29,198 nucleotides of DNA from Ventricola sp036297385 (GCA_036297385.1 JAXJLD010000139.1:1-29198), one strand, 5' to 3'. Positions 15,812-23,428 are shown, counted from the first letter of the stretch. Translations and numbers: made by a program. The notes: generated from the sequence alone by a model not told the origin.

Positions 15812-15975
15812 GTCTTCGAGCCTCCCTTCCTACGGGCGCATGACCTATGGAATCGGGGCCGTGCCGGGAAACCGGCTTAGGGTTGCATGGGAAACGATGC
15901 AGCCTTCCTCTTTGAAAAGGAGACGGATTGCCCCGCAGGCGCAGTGGGTCTGCGCAGTGCTGAACGGCTGAACGT
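15812..15975 (+). ncRNA. Moco RNA-type riboswitch candidate
   Basis: Structured leader between the promoter and modA. It has two hairpins with GNRA-type GAAA loops: CCGG-GAAA-CCGG (15864-15875) and GCAT...GAAA...ATGC (15885-15900). A conserved-looking AGGGTTGCA...TGCAGCC core follows, then a TCCTCTTTGAAAAGGAG hairpin and a GCGCAG/CTGCGC hairpin further on. This layout and its position ahead of molybdate transport and molybdopterin genes match the Moco RNA motif (Rfam MOCO_RNA_motif), a presumed sensor of molybdenum (or tungsten) cofactor. An intrinsic terminator follows at 15976-16010, implying control by premature termination. The assignment is by motif recall and context, not by a covariance search. 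Confidence 0.78.
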
Positions 15976-16010
15976 CCGCATCCTTTTCCGGGATGCGGCT
16001 TTTCTTTTTT
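15976..16010 (+). terminator. Riboswitch-associated intrinsic terminator upstream of modA
   Basis: CCGCATCC (15976-15983) pairs with GGATGCGG (15991-15998), followed by a T-rich tract (TTTTCTTTTTT, 16000-16010). It lies 48 bases before modA and inside the operon leader, so it must be conditional. The GATGC at 15896-15900 in the riboswitch could compete for GCATC of the stem; that switch is inferred. Confidence 0.87.
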
Positions 16011-16058
16011 CGCCGCATTCGTTGCATGGCAACCTGACTGCGGAAAGGAGAATTCCAC

Positions 16059-16874
16059 ATGAAACTTAAGAAAATGGCCGCGCTTGTTCTCACGCTTGCC
16101 CTGACGGCAGGGGCTTCTGCCTGTGCCGCCGCGCAGGAGAAAACCGAACTGATCGTCTTTGCGGCGGCCTCCATGACGGAGACGCTCAACGAGATCGCCG
16201 GGCGATATGCGAAGGCTGCGCCGGATGTGGAGCTGGTGTTTAACTTCGATTCCTCCGGAACGCTCAAGACCCAGATTGAGGAGGGCGCACCGTGCGATAT
16301 CTTTATCTCCGCCGCGCCCAAGCAGATGAACGCGCTGGATATCGCCTCCGAGGTGAATACGGCGGGGCTGGATTTCGTGATGGAGGGGACCCGCGTCAAC
16401 CTGCTGGAAAACAAGGTGGCGCTGGCTGTGCCGGCAGGCAATCCCAAGGGCGTGACGTCGTATGATGCGCTCATCGAGGGATTGAAGCGCGGCGAGGTGC
16501 TGCTGGCGATGGGCAACGCCGACGTGCCGGTAGGCCAGTATACGCAGAAGATCCTCACCCATTACGGCGTGAGCGAGGAGGAGCTGGCGCAGAGCGGCGT
16601 CATCACCTACGGCTCCAATGTGAAGGAGGTCACCACGCAGGTCAGCGAGGCGGCTGTCGATTGCGGCGTGATTTATGCGACGGATGCGTTTTCCGCTAGG
16701 CTTGAGGTGGTGGATACGGCGACCGCCGAGATGTGCGGTCAGGTGATTTATCCGGCGGCGGTGATGAAGCACACCGCGCATGAGCAGGAGGCCAAGGCGT
16801 TCCTTGAATACCTGCGCGGAGAAGAGGCGGGAGAGGTGTTCCGCGCCGTGGGCTTTAGCCCGATGGGGGAATAA
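16059..16874 (+). CDS. modA: Molybdate ABC transporter substrate-binding protein ModA
   Basis: Captures molybdate (or tungstate) outside the membrane and delivers it to ModBC. It has 271 residues; the ATG follows GGAAAGGAG. The N-terminus is a typical export signal (MKLKKMAALVLTLALTAG), with Cys22 in ASAC as a possible but non-canonical lipidation site. The mature protein begins LIVFAAASMTETLNEI, the hallmark of the family with oxyanion-binding Ser, and continues with NFDSSGTLKTQIEEGAPCDIFISAAPKQM and the later VDCGVIYATDA (the anion-binding Tyr region). It is the first structural gene behind the riboswitch, and a stable hairpin separates it from modB. Confidence 0.95.
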   Translation: MKLKKMAALVLTLALTAGASACAAAQEKTELIVFAAASMTETLNEIAGRYAKAAPDVELVFNFDSSGTLKTQIEEGAPCDIFISAAPKQMNALDIASEVNTAGLDFVMEGTRVNLLENKVALAVPAGNPKGVTSYDALIEGLKRGEVLLAMGNADVPVGQYTQKILTHYGVSEEELAQSGVITYGSNVKEVTTQVSEAAVDCGVIYATDAFSARLEVVDTATAEMCGQVIYPAAVMKHTAHEQEAKAFLEYLRGEEAGEVFRAVGFSPMGE

Positions 16875-16887
16875 GCCTGCGATGGCG

Positions 16888-16905
16888 GGCGGGCAACTGC
16901 CCGCC
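16888..16905 (+). promoter_or_regulatory. Stable stem-loop between modA and modB
   Basis: GGCGGGC-AACT-GCCCGCC, seven G-C-rich pairs, followed after a few bases by TTTTT (16912-16916) without a clean adjacent T-run. It is likely to weaken read-through or protect the modA mRNA end, giving more ModA than ModBC. Confidence 0.65.
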
Positions 16906-16935
16906 TCCTGATTTTTGCAAAGAACGGGTGAATAC

Positions 16936-17610
16936 ATGGACTGGTTTCCTTTGCTGAATTCGCTGCGGATTGCGGGCATCAGCACGGTCATCATCTTTTT
17001 TCTGGGCATTGCCGCAGCGTATTACATCGCCAAGGCACCCCGGCTGGTGAAGGGCGTGCTGGACGTGCTGCTGACCATGCCGCTGGTGCTGCCGCCGACG
17101 GTGGTGGGCTATCTGCTGCTGCGCGTGCTGGGACCAAGGCGTGTTGTCGGCGCGTGGGTGCTGGAGCATTTCGGCGTGCGGCTGACGATGACGTGGTGGT
17201 CGGCCGTATTCGCCACGGCGGTGGTCATCTTCCCACTCATGTACCGCACGGTGCGCGGCGCGTTCGAGGCGTTTGATGAGACGCTCGCCTATGCCGGGCA
17301 GACGCTGGGGCTGTCCAATACGTATATCTTCTGGCGCATCCGCATGCCGTGCTGCCGTCAGGGAATTCTGGCAGGCACGGTGCTGGCGTTTGCGCGTGCG
17401 CTGGGTGAATACGGCGCGACCAGCATGATTGCCGGATACACGCCGGGGCGGACGGCGACCATCTCTACGACGGTCTATCAGCTCTGGCGCACCAACAATG
17501 ACGCGCTGGCCTTCCGCTGGGTGATGGTGAACATGGCCATTTCCGCGGCGGTGCTGCTGGCGGTCAATATGCTGGAAAGAAAGCAGCGCACCGGAAGGAG
17601 GGCTGCCTGA
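16936..17610 (+). CDS. modB: Molybdate ABC transporter permease ModB
   Basis: Inner-membrane channel subunit of the molybdate importer. The ATG at 16936 gives 224 residues, normal for ModB; a TTG at 16915 would overlap the upstream hairpin tail. About five membrane helices are visible, including ISTVIIFFLGIAAAYYI, VLLTMPLVLPPTVVGYLLL and MAISAAVLLAVNML. The cytoplasmic EAA loop that contacts ModC is present (GILAGTVLAFARALGEYGAT, then SMIAGYTPG). Its stop overlaps the modC start (TGATG), so the two are translationally coupled. Confidence 0.95.
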   Translation: MDWFPLLNSLRIAGISTVIIFFLGIAAAYYIAKAPRLVKGVLDVLLTMPLVLPPTVVGYLLLRVLGPRRVVGAWVLEHFGVRLTMTWWSAVFATAVVIFPLMYRTVRGAFEAFDETLAYAGQTLGLSNTYIFWRIRMPCCRQGILAGTVLAFARALGEYGATSMIAGYTPGRTATISTTVYQLWRTNNDALAFRWVMVNMAISAAVLLAVNMLERKQRTGRRAA

Positions 17611-18653
17611 TGGCGCTTTGCGTGGATATTGAAAAGACGCTGGGGCGCTTTCACCTGCGGGTGCAGTTCGAGGCGGAGAATCATGTGCTGGCGCTGCTGG
17701 GCGCGTCCGGCTGCGGCAAGAGCATGACGCTCAAGTGCATTGCGGGCATTGAAACGCCGGACAGCGGGCGGATTGTGCTGGACGGCGTGACGCTCTTTGA
17801 CAGCACACGGCGCGTCAATCTGCCGCCGCAGAAGCGGCGCGTGGGCTATCTGTTCCAACAGTATGCGCTGTTTCCCAACATGACGGTGCGCCAGAACATC
17901 GCCTGCGGCGCACGCGGGAAGCGCGATGCGGAGGCGAGGGTTTCAGCCATGATGACGGCTATGCGTTTGGAGGGGCTGGAGGACAAGCGTCCCCATCAGC
18001 TCTCCGGCGGGCAGCAGCAGCGCGTGGCGCTGGCGCGGATACTGGTGGGCGAGCCGGATGTGCTGCTGCTGGACGAGCCGTTTTCCGCGCTGGACAGCCA
18101 CCTGCGCTTCCAGATGGAGCAGGAGGTGCGCAGCGCTATTCGCGCCTTTGGGCGGACGGTGATCTTCGTTTCCCACAACCGGGACGAGGCGTTTCGGATG
18201 TCCGACAGCATGGCGATCATGGACAGCGGGCGGATTGAGACCATCGGTGCACGGCAGGCGGTGTTTGACCAGCCAACGACGCGGAGCGGTGCGCTGCTGA
18301 CCGGCTGCCGCAATGTGGAGCGGCTGGAAAAGGTGGACGAGCATACGGCGTATGTGCCGGCTTGGGGCGTGATGCTCCGCACGGCGCAGCCCGTGGGCGA
18401 GGCGCAGTATGCCGGTATCCGTGGGTGCGACCTGACGGCGGGCAGCCAAGGCACAAATACATGGATGATGGAAGTTGCGGAGGAGACGGTGAATCCCTTC
18501 TCCGTGACGGTGATGCTCCGGCCGGAGGGCAGGGCGAAGGCCGTTCCCCTCTGCTGGGAGCTGGACAGGATGACATGGCAGGCGATTCGGGCGGACAGGG
18601 TAATGATCCATCTGCCGCCGGAGCGCGTGCTGCTTTTAAGGGAGTCGGGCTGA
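17610..18653 (+). CDS. modC: Molybdate ABC transporter ATP-binding protein ModC
   Basis: ATPase that drives molybdate import through ModB. It has 347 residues. Walker A GASGCGKS is at 31-38, the Q-loop sits in YLFQQYALFPNMTV, the signature is LSGGQQQRVALARIL, Walker B is VLLLDEPFSALD and the switch His is in VSHNRDEA. The C-terminal ~110 residues are a regulatory/TOBE-like domain that could bind oxyanion and damp transport. The start overlaps the modB stop, and the stop overlaps the moeA start (TGATG). Confidence 0.95.
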   Translation: MALCVDIEKTLGRFHLRVQFEAENHVLALLGASGCGKSMTLKCIAGIETPDSGRIVLDGVTLFDSTRRVNLPPQKRRVGYLFQQYALFPNMTVRQNIACGARGKRDAEARVSAMMTAMRLEGLEDKRPHQLSGGQQQRVALARILVGEPDVLLLDEPFSALDSHLRFQMEQEVRSAIRAFGRTVIFVSHNRDEAFRMSDSMAIMDSGRIETIGARQAVFDQPTTRSGALLTGCRNVERLEKVDEHTAYVPAWGVMLRTAQPVGEAQYAGIRGCDLTAGSQGTNTWMMEVAEETVNPFSVTVMLRPEGRAKAVPLCWELDRMTWQAIRADRVMIHLPPERVLLLRESG

Positions 18654-19867
18654 TGAAGAGAAGTATGCAATTTACGGAGGCACGCGATTGGCTGCTGGCG
18701 CAGGTTTGGCCTGTGGCGACGCAGCGCGTGCCGCTGAGCGGATGCGCCGGTCGGATTCTGGCGCAGAATCTGGTTGCGGCGGAGAATATCCCGCCGTTCG
18801 ATCGTTCGCCCTATGACGGCTACGCCTTTCGCGCGGCGGATACGCAGATAGCCACCAAGGAAAACCCTGTCACCCTGCGGATTCTGGAGGAGGTAGCGGC
18901 GGGCGCCGTGCCGACGAAGGCCGTGACGGCGGGGACTGCGACCAAGATCCTGACCGGAGCGCCCATTCCGCCGGGCGCGGACTGTGTGTGTATGTTTGAA
19001 AAGACGCAGTTCACGGCGGAGACGGTGACACTCTTTGCACCGGTTGCGCCGGGGGAGAACATCGTCAAAGCGGGCGAGGACGTGCGCCAAGGAACCGTGC
19101 TGGCACGCTGCGGTACGCGAATTGACGCAGGCGTGGCGGGCACGCTGGCGGCGCAGGGCGAGGCGCAGCCGCTGGTATATCGCCGCCTGCGCGTGGGCGT
19201 GATTTCCACAGGCAACGAGGTGGTGGAGGCGGATGCTCCGCTCGCACCCGGAAAAATTCGCAACTCCAACCGCTATATGCTGGAAGCGGCGCTGGAAAAA
19301 GAGGGTATGGAAGCGATCTCTCTGGGGCTGGCGGGCGACCGGACGGAGAACATTGCGTGCCTGATTGCGCAGGGACTGGAAACGTGCGATGCGGTGCTGC
19401 TCACGGGCGGCGTGTCCGTAGGCGATTACGACCTTACGCCGGACGCGATGGCGCAGGCGGGCGTTCCGGCCTCCATCCGTGGCGTGGATCTCAAGCCGGG
19501 CATGGCTTGCGCCTATGGTGTGAAGGAAGGGAAGCTGGTTTGCGGCCTTTCCGGCAATCCAGCCAGCGCACTGACCAATTTCTACTGCGTGGCGCTTCCG
19601 TTGCTTCGGCGGATGGCTGGCTGGGCGCAGCCCGTTCCGCAGACAATCACGGTGACGCTGCGGCAGGCGTTTGACAAGAGAAGCAAGGGAACACGCGTGC
19701 TGCGCGGCAGGCTGGATCTGTCCGACGGCACGGTGGGGATGATTCTGCCGGAGGATCAGGGCAATGTGGTGCTGTCCAGCACCATCGGCTGCGATGTGAT
19801 GGCGATTGTGCCGGCGGGAAGCGGTGCGCTGCCCGAAGGGACCGTACTGAAAGGATTTTTGCTATGA
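18653..19867 (+). CDS. moeA: Molybdopterin molybdenumtransferase MoeA
   Basis: Inserts molybdate into adenylylated molybdopterin to form Moco. It has 404 residues; the ATG lies in the modC stop (TGATG). Recognisable parts: PPFDRSPYDGYAFRAAD near the N-terminus, the beta domain with ILTGAPIPPGADCVCM, the MPT-binding domain with GVISTGNEVVE, LLTGGVSVGDYD and SGNPASAL, and the C-terminal beta domain. All conserved acidic and glycine motifs appear intact. Coupling with modC on one side and the next gene on the other (ATGA overlap) ties molybdate uptake directly to insertion. Confidence 0.95.
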   Translation: MKRSMQFTEARDWLLAQVWPVATQRVPLSGCAGRILAQNLVAAENIPPFDRSPYDGYAFRAADTQIATKENPVTLRILEEVAAGAVPTKAVTAGTATKILTGAPIPPGADCVCMFEKTQFTAETVTLFAPVAPGENIVKAGEDVRQGTVLARCGTRIDAGVAGTLAAQGEAQPLVYRRLRVGVISTGNEVVEADAPLAPGKIRNSNRYMLEAALEKEGMEAISLGLAGDRTENIACLIAQGLETCDAVLLTGGVSVGDYDLTPDAMAQAGVPASIRGVDLKPGMACAYGVKEGKLVCGLSGNPASALTNFYCVALPLLRRMAGWAQPVPQTITVTLRQAFDKRSKGTRVLRGRLDLSDGTVGMILPEDQGNVVLSSTIGCDVMAIVPAGSGALPEGTVLKGFLL

Positions 19868-20880
19868 AGAAGATACCTGTCGAGCAGGCTGTCGGCATGA
19901 CGCTCTGCCATGATATCACCAAGATGGTGGACGGCTTCAAGGGGGCGGCGTTCAAGCGCGGCCATGTGATCCGCGCGGAGGACGTGGAGGAGCTGCTGAA
20001 CATCGGCAAGCGCACCGTGTTCATCTGGGAGGAAAACGCGGGCGAGCTGCACGAGGAGGACTGTGCGCACCGCTTGGCGGCCATGGCGCCCGTGGAGGGT
20101 GCGCACTACACCGAGCCGTCCGAAGGCAAGGTGCTGCTGATGGCGGATACGCGCGGTATGCTGCGCGTGAATACAGCGCTGCTCAACCGGATCAACAGCA
20201 TCGGTGATATCACCATCTGCACGCTGCCGGATCACTATCCGGTGGAGGCGGGTGCCCGGCTGGCCAGTATGCGCATCGTGCCGCTGGTGACGAAGGAGGA
20301 ACAGATCATCAAGGCGGAGCGCCTGTGTGCACAGGAAAAGCTGATGGATCTGCGTCCGTATCAGCCCAAGCGGATTGGCGTCGTCATCACCGGCTCGGAG
20401 GTGTATGCAGGCCGCATCAAGGACAAGTTTGAGCCGGTCGTGCGCCGCAAGATGGCGCAGTACCCGGCGGAGATCCTGAGCGTGACCATCTGCGACGACG
20501 ATCTGGAGATGATTGTGGACGCGGGTAGGAAATGCATCGAGCAGGGCGCGGATTTCCTCATCTTCACCGGCGGTATGTCCGTCGATCCCGACGATCTGAC
20601 GCCTACGGCCATCCGCCGCCTCGGCGCGGACATCGTCACCCATGGCGTGCCGTCTCAGCCGGGCAACATGACGCTGGTGGCGTATCTGGGCGATATCCCG
20701 ATTCTCGGCGTACCGGGCGCGGCCATCAGCCTGCCCACGACGATGTTTGACGTGCTGCTGCCGCAGGTGTTCGCGGGCGACAAGCTGACCAAGCAGGACT
20801 TGATTCGCCTTGGCGATGGCGGCTTGTGCCAGATGTGCAAGGCGTGCCACTTCCCGAACTGTTCGTTTGGCAGGTATTGA
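19864..20880 (+). CDS. MoeA/Mog-like molybdopterin-binding protein with Cys-rich C-terminus
   Basis: Protein of 338 residues whose ATG overlaps the moeA stop. The N-terminal half (KKIPVEQAVGMTLCHDIT, then FKRGHVIRAEDVEELL) resembles the MoeA linker/beta regions. The C-terminal half is a Mog/MoaB-type MPT-binding fold with VVITGSEVYAGRI, FTGGMSVDPDDLTPTAIR and GVPGAAISLPTT. It ends in a cluster CQMCKACHFPNCSFGRY: four cysteines and a His that could bind a metal or Fe-S cluster. Proteins of this layout occur near molybdenum hydroxylase and Moco genes in Clostridia; their step is not established. They could act in late cofactor handling, such as metal choice, nucleotide transfer or delivery. The domain call is firm, the role open. 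Confidence 0.85.
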   Translation: MKKIPVEQAVGMTLCHDITKMVDGFKGAAFKRGHVIRAEDVEELLNIGKRTVFIWEENAGELHEEDCAHRLAAMAPVEGAHYTEPSEGKVLLMADTRGMLRVNTALLNRINSIGDITICTLPDHYPVEAGARLASMRIVPLVTKEEQIIKAERLCAQEKLMDLRPYQPKRIGVVITGSEVYAGRIKDKFEPVVRRKMAQYPAEILSVTICDDDLEMIVDAGRKCIEQGADFLIFTGGMSVDPDDLTPTAIRRLGADIVTHGVPSQPGNMTLVAYLGDIPILGVPGAAISLPTTMFDVLLPQVFAGDKLTKQDLIRLGDGGLCQMCKACHFPNCSFGRY

Positions 20881-20883
20881 GCG

Positions 20884-21837
20884 ATGAAGGATCAATTTGG
20901 ACGCGAAATCAACTATCTGCGCCTGTCGGTGACGGACAGGTGCAACCTGCGCTGCCGCTACTGTATGCCCGAGGAAGGCGTGTGCAAAAAGCCGCATACG
21001 GAGATGCTGACCGAGGATGAGATGATCGACGCGGTGGAGGCTGCTGCCGCGCTGGGCGTGACCAAGCTGCGCATCACGGGCGGTGAGCCGCTGGTGAAGC
21101 GCAATATTGTGGCGCTTTGTGCGCGGGCGGCGCACGTGCCGGGCATCCGGGAGGTCTGCATCACGACCAACGGCGTGCTGCTGCCCAAGCTGGCCAAGGG
21201 ACTGCGTGCGGCGGGCGTCAACCGCGTGAACCTGAGTCTGGACACGCTCGACCCGAAAAAGTATGCGCACATCACGCGCGTGGGCACGCTGGAAGGCGCA
21301 CTGGACGGACTGCACGCTGCGCTGGAGGCGGGCTTTGACAAGGTGAAAATCAATGCGGTGCTCATCGGCGGCTTTAATGATGACGAGATTGAGCCGCTGG
21401 CCAATCTGACGATGCGCCATCCGGTGGACGTGCGCTTCATCGAGCTGATGCCGATGTTGGATCATCCTGAGTTTGGCGAGGCGGCGTTCATTCCCTACAC
21501 GCGGGTGCTGGATAAGCTGCCGCAGGCACAGGGCATTTCACCCGACGGCGGCGTGGCGAAGCTCTACCGCCTGCCCGGTGCGCTGGGCAACATCGGGCTC
21601 ATCAGTCCGGTCAGCGCACACTTCTGCGCGGAGTGCAACCGCATCCGCTTGACCGCGGACGGCAAGCTCAAGCCCTGCCTGCACGCGGCGGACGAGGTTT
21701 CGCTCAAGGGCATGACGCGGGAGCAGATGCGCGAGACGATGCGCCGGGTCATGTATGAAAAGCCGTCCTGCCATGCGGAGCTGTCTGCGACGCAGCACAG
21801 CCATGCGGGGCGCAGCATGAATCAGATCGGAGGCTGA
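20884..21837 (+). CDS. moaA: GTP 3',8-cyclase MoaA
   Basis: Radical SAM enzyme that converts GTP to 3',8-cyclo-GTP, the first committed step of molybdopterin synthesis. It has 317 residues. The N-terminal cluster has C20, C24 and C27 (CNLRCRYCMPEEG). The C-terminal substrate-binding cluster has C248, C251 and C265 (CAECNRIRLTADGKLKPC). The conserved GG at the extreme C-terminus, needed for activity, is present (NQIGG). GGEPLVKRN is the SAM-binding region. It starts 3 bases after the upstream stop and works with MoaC to make cPMP. Confidence 0.97.
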   Translation: MKDQFGREINYLRLSVTDRCNLRCRYCMPEEGVCKKPHTEMLTEDEMIDAVEAAAALGVTKLRITGGEPLVKRNIVALCARAAHVPGIREVCITTNGVLLPKLAKGLRAAGVNRVNLSLDTLDPKKYAHITRVGTLEGALDGLHAALEAGFDKVKINAVLIGGFNDDEIEPLANLTMRHPVDVRFIELMPMLDHPEFGEAAFIPYTRVLDKLPQAQGISPDGGVAKLYRLPGALGNIGLISPVSAHFCAECNRIRLTADGKLKPCLHAADEVSLKGMTREQMRETMRRVMYEKPSCHAELSATQHSHAGRSMNQIGG

Positions 21838-21843
21838 CGGATT

Positions 21844-22341
21844 TTGCAGAACATGGACGATTTTACGCATTTCAATGAGCAGGGCCGCGCGAAGATGGTG
21901 GACGTGGGCGAGAAGGCCCCGTCCGTGCGCACGGCGGTTGCCGGGGCGCGTGTGCTGGTGAGCCCGGAAACCTATGCGCTGATCCGCAGCGGCGGCATGA
22001 AAAAGGGCGATGTGCTGACCGTTGCGCAGATTGCGGGCGTGATGGGCGCTAAGCGCACGCCGGATCTGATTCCGATGTGCCATCCTGTCGCCATCACGGG
22101 CGTGAACCTGACGCTCTCGCTGGACGAGGCACGCTGCGCGGTGGACATCCGCGCGTCGGTCACCTGCCAGGGCAAGACCGGCGTGGAGATGGAGGCGCTC
22201 ACGGCGGTTTCCACGGCAGCGTTGACGGTCTACGATATGTGCAAGGCCGTGCAGAAGGATATGGTCATCACCGACGTGCGGCTGCTGGATAAGACGGGCG
22301 GCGTGCATGGGGACTTTCACAGGGAGGAAGCCGATGAATAA
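21844..22341 (+). CDS. moaC: Cyclic pyranopterin monophosphate synthase MoaC
   Basis: Rearranges 3',8-cyclo-GTP to cyclic pyranopterin monophosphate. The TTG at 21844 is preferred (165 residues) because GGAGG at 21829-21833 lies 10 bases before it; an ATG at 21853 gives the equally plausible N-terminus MDDFTHFNEQ (162 residues). Motifs include HFNEQGRAKMVDVGEK, IPMCHPVAITG, GKTGVEMEALTAV and YDMCKAVQKDM with the active-site Asp and Lys. It overlaps the mog start by 8 bases. Confidence 0.96.
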   Translation: MQNMDDFTHFNEQGRAKMVDVGEKAPSVRTAVAGARVLVSPETYALIRSGGMKKGDVLTVAQIAGVMGAKRTPDLIPMCHPVAITGVNLTLSLDEARCAVDIRASVTCQGKTGVEMEALTAVSTAALTVYDMCKAVQKDMVITDVRLLDKTGGVHGDFHREEADE

Positions 22342-22837
22342 GCGCATTGCGGTCATCACGGTCAGCGACAAGGGTGCGCGCGGCGAGCGCGAGGACAAGA
22401 GCGGCCCGGCGATCTGTGCGCTGGCACAGGAACACGGCTTTGAGGTGGCGCACACCTGCATCATTCCCGACGAGGAGGCGCAGATCCGCGCGGAGCTGAT
22501 CCGGTGCTGTGACGAGCTGGGGCTGGGCATGGTGCTGACCACGGGCGGCACGGGCTTTTCCCCGCGGGATGTGACCCCGGAGGCAACGCTGGCGGTTGTG
22601 GAGCGTGAAACGCGCGGCATCCCGGAGCAGATGCGCTGGGAGAGCCTGAAGATCACGCCGCGTGCCTGTCTGTCCCGCAGCGCGGCGGGGATTCGCGGGC
22701 GCACGCTCATCATCAATCTGCCCGGCAGCCCCAAGGCGGCGCGGGAAAATCTGCTGGCGGTGATCGAGCCGGTCAAGCACGGGCTGGATATGCTGGCATC
22801 GGAGGGCTCCGCGGACTGCGCGGCGCCGGAAAGGTGA
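22334..22837 (+). CDS. mog: Molybdopterin adenylyltransferase (MogA/MoaB family)
   Basis: Adenylylates molybdopterin before MoeA inserts the metal. It has 167 residues; the ATG at 22334 follows AGGGAGG, while an earlier in-frame GTG-like start would run deeper into moaC. The fold markers are IAVITVSDKGARGEREDKSG, LTTGGTGFSPRDVTPEA with the MPT-binding TTGGTG and active-site Asp, RGIPEQMR and NLPGSPKAA. It overlaps moaC and is 6 bases before the moaE-like gene. Confidence 0.94.
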   Translation: MNKRIAVITVSDKGARGEREDKSGPAICALAQEHGFEVAHTCIIPDEEAQIRAELIRCCDELGLGMVLTTGGTGFSPRDVTPEATLAVVERETRGIPEQMRWESLKITPRACLSRSAAGIRGRTLIINLPGSPKAARENLLAVIEPVKHGLDMLASEGSADCAAPER

Positions 22838-22843
22838 AAATAT

Positions 22844-23245
22844 ATGGGCAAGACCAACGTTCCCTCGCTCGATCAATGGATGAAAGAGGCCAAGGCGCAC
22901 CCGGACGCGGGCAAGGTCGGGATGTATCTGGCGCATAATGGCGTGGTGCGCGCGACGGCGAAGGCACAGGTACGCGCGGGCGTGCAGGGGCTGGCCCCGG
23001 TGACGGGCATGACATTTTCCTATGACGCGCAGAAGGTAGAGGCCGCTGTGGAGCGGACGCGGCGCATGGCGGGCATCAGCTATGTGCGTGCGTGGCTCAA
23101 CGAGGGCGAACTGGAGGTAGGCGATGACATCATGCTGGTGCTCATCGGCGGCGATATCCGACCGCACGTGGTGGATGCGCTGCAAAGCCTCGTCGATACG
23201 CTCAAAAATGAGTGCGTCGCTGAACAGGAAAAGGGCGGACGGTGA
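22844..23245 (+). CDS. moaE: MoaE-like molybdopterin synthase large-subunit family protein
   Basis: Protein of 133 residues; the ATG follows AAAGGTGA. A short N-terminal helix (SLDQWMKEAKAHPDAGKVG) leads into MYLAHNGVVRATAKAQV, then YVRAWLNEGELEVGDDIMLVL, which corresponds to the GxLxxGD region of MoaE, followed by IGGDIRPHVVDALQSLVDTL and a Lys/Glu-rich tail. In Clostridia and sulfate reducers such short MoaE-family proteins sit in Moco clusters. Classical MoaE joins MoaD to put sulfur into cPMP. No MoaD is in this window, so either it is elsewhere or this form has a modified role. It is the last gene of the operon. Confidence 0.72.
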   Translation: MGKTNVPSLDQWMKEAKAHPDAGKVGMYLAHNGVVRATAKAQVRAGVQGLAPVTGMTFSYDAQKVEAAVERTRRMAGISYVRAWLNEGELEVGDDIMLVLIGGDIRPHVVDALQSLVDTLKNECVAEQEKGGR

Positions 23246-23266
23246 CGCTGACCTGAATTTTTCATC

Positions 23267-23292
23267 AAAAAAGCGGGAATGCCCCGTTTTTT
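23267..23292 (+). terminator. Intrinsic terminator ending the molybdenum operon
   Basis: AAAAAAG-CGGG-aatgc-CCCG-TTTTTT: a short GC stem (23274-23277 with 23283-23286) extended by A-T pairs. The A-run upstream makes it able to work on either strand. Confidence 0.88.
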
Positions 23293-23295
23293 CAC

Positions 23296-23324
23296 TTGCT
23301 TTTTTCGCGCAGACATGGTATCAT
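23296..23324 (+). promoter_or_regulatory. Promoter of rpsB
   Basis: TTGCTT (23296-23301), 17-base spacer, TATCAT (23319-23324) with extended TGG. It directly follows the molybdenum operon terminator. Confidence 0.75.
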
Positions 23325-23358
23325 TTTACGGAAAACGCACCTGCGTCTGTTTCTTGCG

Positions 23359-23383
23359 CCTGCCGGAACATCCGGTCCGCAGG
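23359..23383 (+). promoter_or_regulatory. Hairpin in the rpsB leader
   Basis: CCTGC-CGG-aacat-CCG-gtcc-GCAGG lies in the roughly 98-base leader before rpsB. Ribosomal protein leaders often carry such autoregulatory structures, but no known S2 leader was recognised here. Confidence 0.35.
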
Positions 23384-23428
23384 GAGAGAGGATGCAGGGA
23401 GGGTTGAATTAAAAGGAGGAATATCCCC

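Noticed and set aside
18362..18652. Upstream extension of moeA to 18362
   Set aside because: The open frame continues upstream only as an out-of-frame shadow of modC; the family N-terminus begins at ATG 18653, which overlaps the modC stop.
19756..21465. 569-codon open frame on the minus strand
   Set aside because: It lies opposite moeA, the MoeA-like gene and moaA, all with strong family motifs. The encoded protein is His/Arg/Gln-rich nonsense typical of antisense frames in GC-rich DNA. The same applies to the minus-strand frames at 9984-11639, 1513-2925, 4990-6162, 21538-22857 and 23321-24751.
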